From JASFBA01 sp034433695 (GTDB lineage: Bacteria; Chloroflexota; Chloroflexia; DTKN01), in the NCBI GenBank assembly GCA_034433695.1, contig DAOUAK010000038.1, positions 1 to 64,000 of the forward strand: a stretch of 64,000 bases of DNA, given 5' to 3'. Each line of letters starts with the position of its first letter. Position 1 is the first letter of the stretch. Below the pieces are notes generated by a model. The model saw only the letters and a list, made by a program, of their open reading frames with translations, was not told where the DNA came from and did no database searches. Shown in pieces: positions 63,636-64,000 of the stretch. The position numbers were made by a program, and so were the translations under genes.

Positions 63636-64000
63636 TTAGCCGGAGATAAAGGCTTCCGTCAGCCGGTAAGCCTCTTCGTCCGGAATCTGCCGTGGGGGCG
63701 TCTTCATAAAGTAGGCCGAGGGTGCCTCGATGGCCCCCTTGAGGCCGCGGTCCAGGGCTAACTTGCAGCAGCGCACCGCATCAATGACCACGCCGGCCGA
63801 GTTGGGGCTGTCCCACACCTCCAGTTTGCACTCCAGCGTAATGGGCGAGCCGCCGAAAGCCGTGCCCTCCATACGGATGTAGCAGAACTTGCGGTCCAGA
63901 AGCCACGGTACATAGTCGCTGGGGCCGATGTGGATGTCGCCCTCCGGCAGGCGATAGTCCAGTTCGGCGGTGACCGCTCCGGTCTTGGAAATCTTTTTCG
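63636..64000 (-). CDS. ino1: myo-inositol-1-phosphate synthase, C-terminal part (gene continues past the window)
   Basis: The last 120 residues are visible. HIGPSDYVPWLLDRKFCYIR and KLEVWDSPNSAGVVIDAVRC are hallmarks of this NAD-dependent enzyme, which turns glucose 6-phosphate into inositol 1-phosphate; the invariant KTG-type active-site segment is at the right edge (KKISKTGAVTAEL). In bacteria it serves phosphatidylinositol lipids, mycothiol-like thiols or compatible solutes such as di-myo-inositol phosphate. The short frame starting at 63872 is only a fragment of this gene. Confidence 0.93.
   Translation of the reverse strand, partial: KKISKTGAVTAELDYRLPEGDIHIGPSDYVPWLLDRKFCYIRMEGTAFGGSPITLECKLEVWDSPNSAGVVIDAVRCCKLALDRGLKGAIEAPSAYFMKTPPRQIPDEEAYRLTEAFISG

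Noticed and set aside
1..64000. Very frequent GGCCGG hexamers as a dispersed repeat or uptake sequence
   Set aside because: They fall mostly in coding frames as Gly, Ala and Arg codons of a GC-rich genome and show no regular spacing or orientation.
1..64000. CRISPR arrays, rRNA or complete insertion sequences
   Set aside because: No repeat-spacer pattern, no rRNA-like stretch and no complete element with inverted repeats was seen.

Overview
The window looks like a chromosomal segment from a GC-rich, probably thermophilic member of the Chloroflexota (Anaerolineae-like). The assignment is an inference. It rests on the mix of gene families, including secreted proteins with GVYG repeats, a small secreted protein ending in YLPVVLKG, fused or split versions of common enzymes, and myo-inositol-phosphate synthase. 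The sequence alone cannot settle the taxon. Promoters of the TTGACA-N17-TATAAT type are easy to see, and most genes sit in tight operons with ATGA overlaps.

Layout. (1) 1-89: start of an IS630-type transposase running off the left edge. (2) 148-23177: one long plus-strand glycan operon behind a strong promoter with a LacI-type palindrome at its start site. It encodes a GH94 phosphorylase, two solute-binding proteins, two MalF/MalG permease pairs without an ATPase, an NHL/TPR/YIP1 membrane protein, a DUF5696-like secreted protein, two GH144-like (glucoamylase family) proteins, a LacI regulator, a GH35 enzyme and a GH3 beta-glucosidase. GH144, GH94, GH35 and GH3 all contain members acting on beta-1,2-glucan, so that polymer is the leading substrate hypothesis. 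(3) 23440-28860, minus: a bacterial alpha-2-macroglobulin whose thioester cysteine codon is an in-frame TGA. (4) 28998-32725, minus: glmS, cysK and a serine acetyltransferase fused to a MIP18/DUF59 Fe-S domain. (5) 32924-40089, plus: envelope glycosyltransferases, then a creatininase-family enzyme, sufS and a SufU/IscU-like scaffold. (6) 40146-46048, plus: a structured leader followed by a PRC/MgtE-N/CBS sensor protein, an Nramp-like transporter lacking the usual Asn and Met metal ligands, a fused double ABC permease and an ABC ATPase with an AAA-associated tail. This is probably a magnesium or other divalent-metal system. (7) 46059-51089, minus: pdxS, pdxT, a possible GNAT protein, an AAA/R3H protein, a c-di-AMP receptor (DarA type) and a zinc-ribbon membrane protein. 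(8) 51289-55065, plus: four-domain ribosomal protein S1 and clpC, transcribed divergently from pdxS. (9) 55337-57335: two secreted proteins. (10) 57608-61756: a MarR regulator with a heterodimeric ABC exporter. (11) 61783-64000, minus: pfkA, a DeoC-like protein without two of three catalytic residues, and the C-terminal part of inositol-phosphate synthase.

The strongest candidate for something undescribed is the alpha-2-macroglobulin. One TGA replaces exactly the cysteine of the C-T-E-Q thioester motif, the frame stays open for 470 more codons, and a small stem-loop with a G in its apical loop lies 15-27 nt downstream, where a bacterial SECIS would sit. If it is read as selenocysteine, the protein would carry a selenoester in place of the thioester. 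Next in interest are the glycan operon with its uncharacterised NHL/YIP1-DUF5696-dual-transporter core, and the Nramp/MgtE-sensor metal operon.
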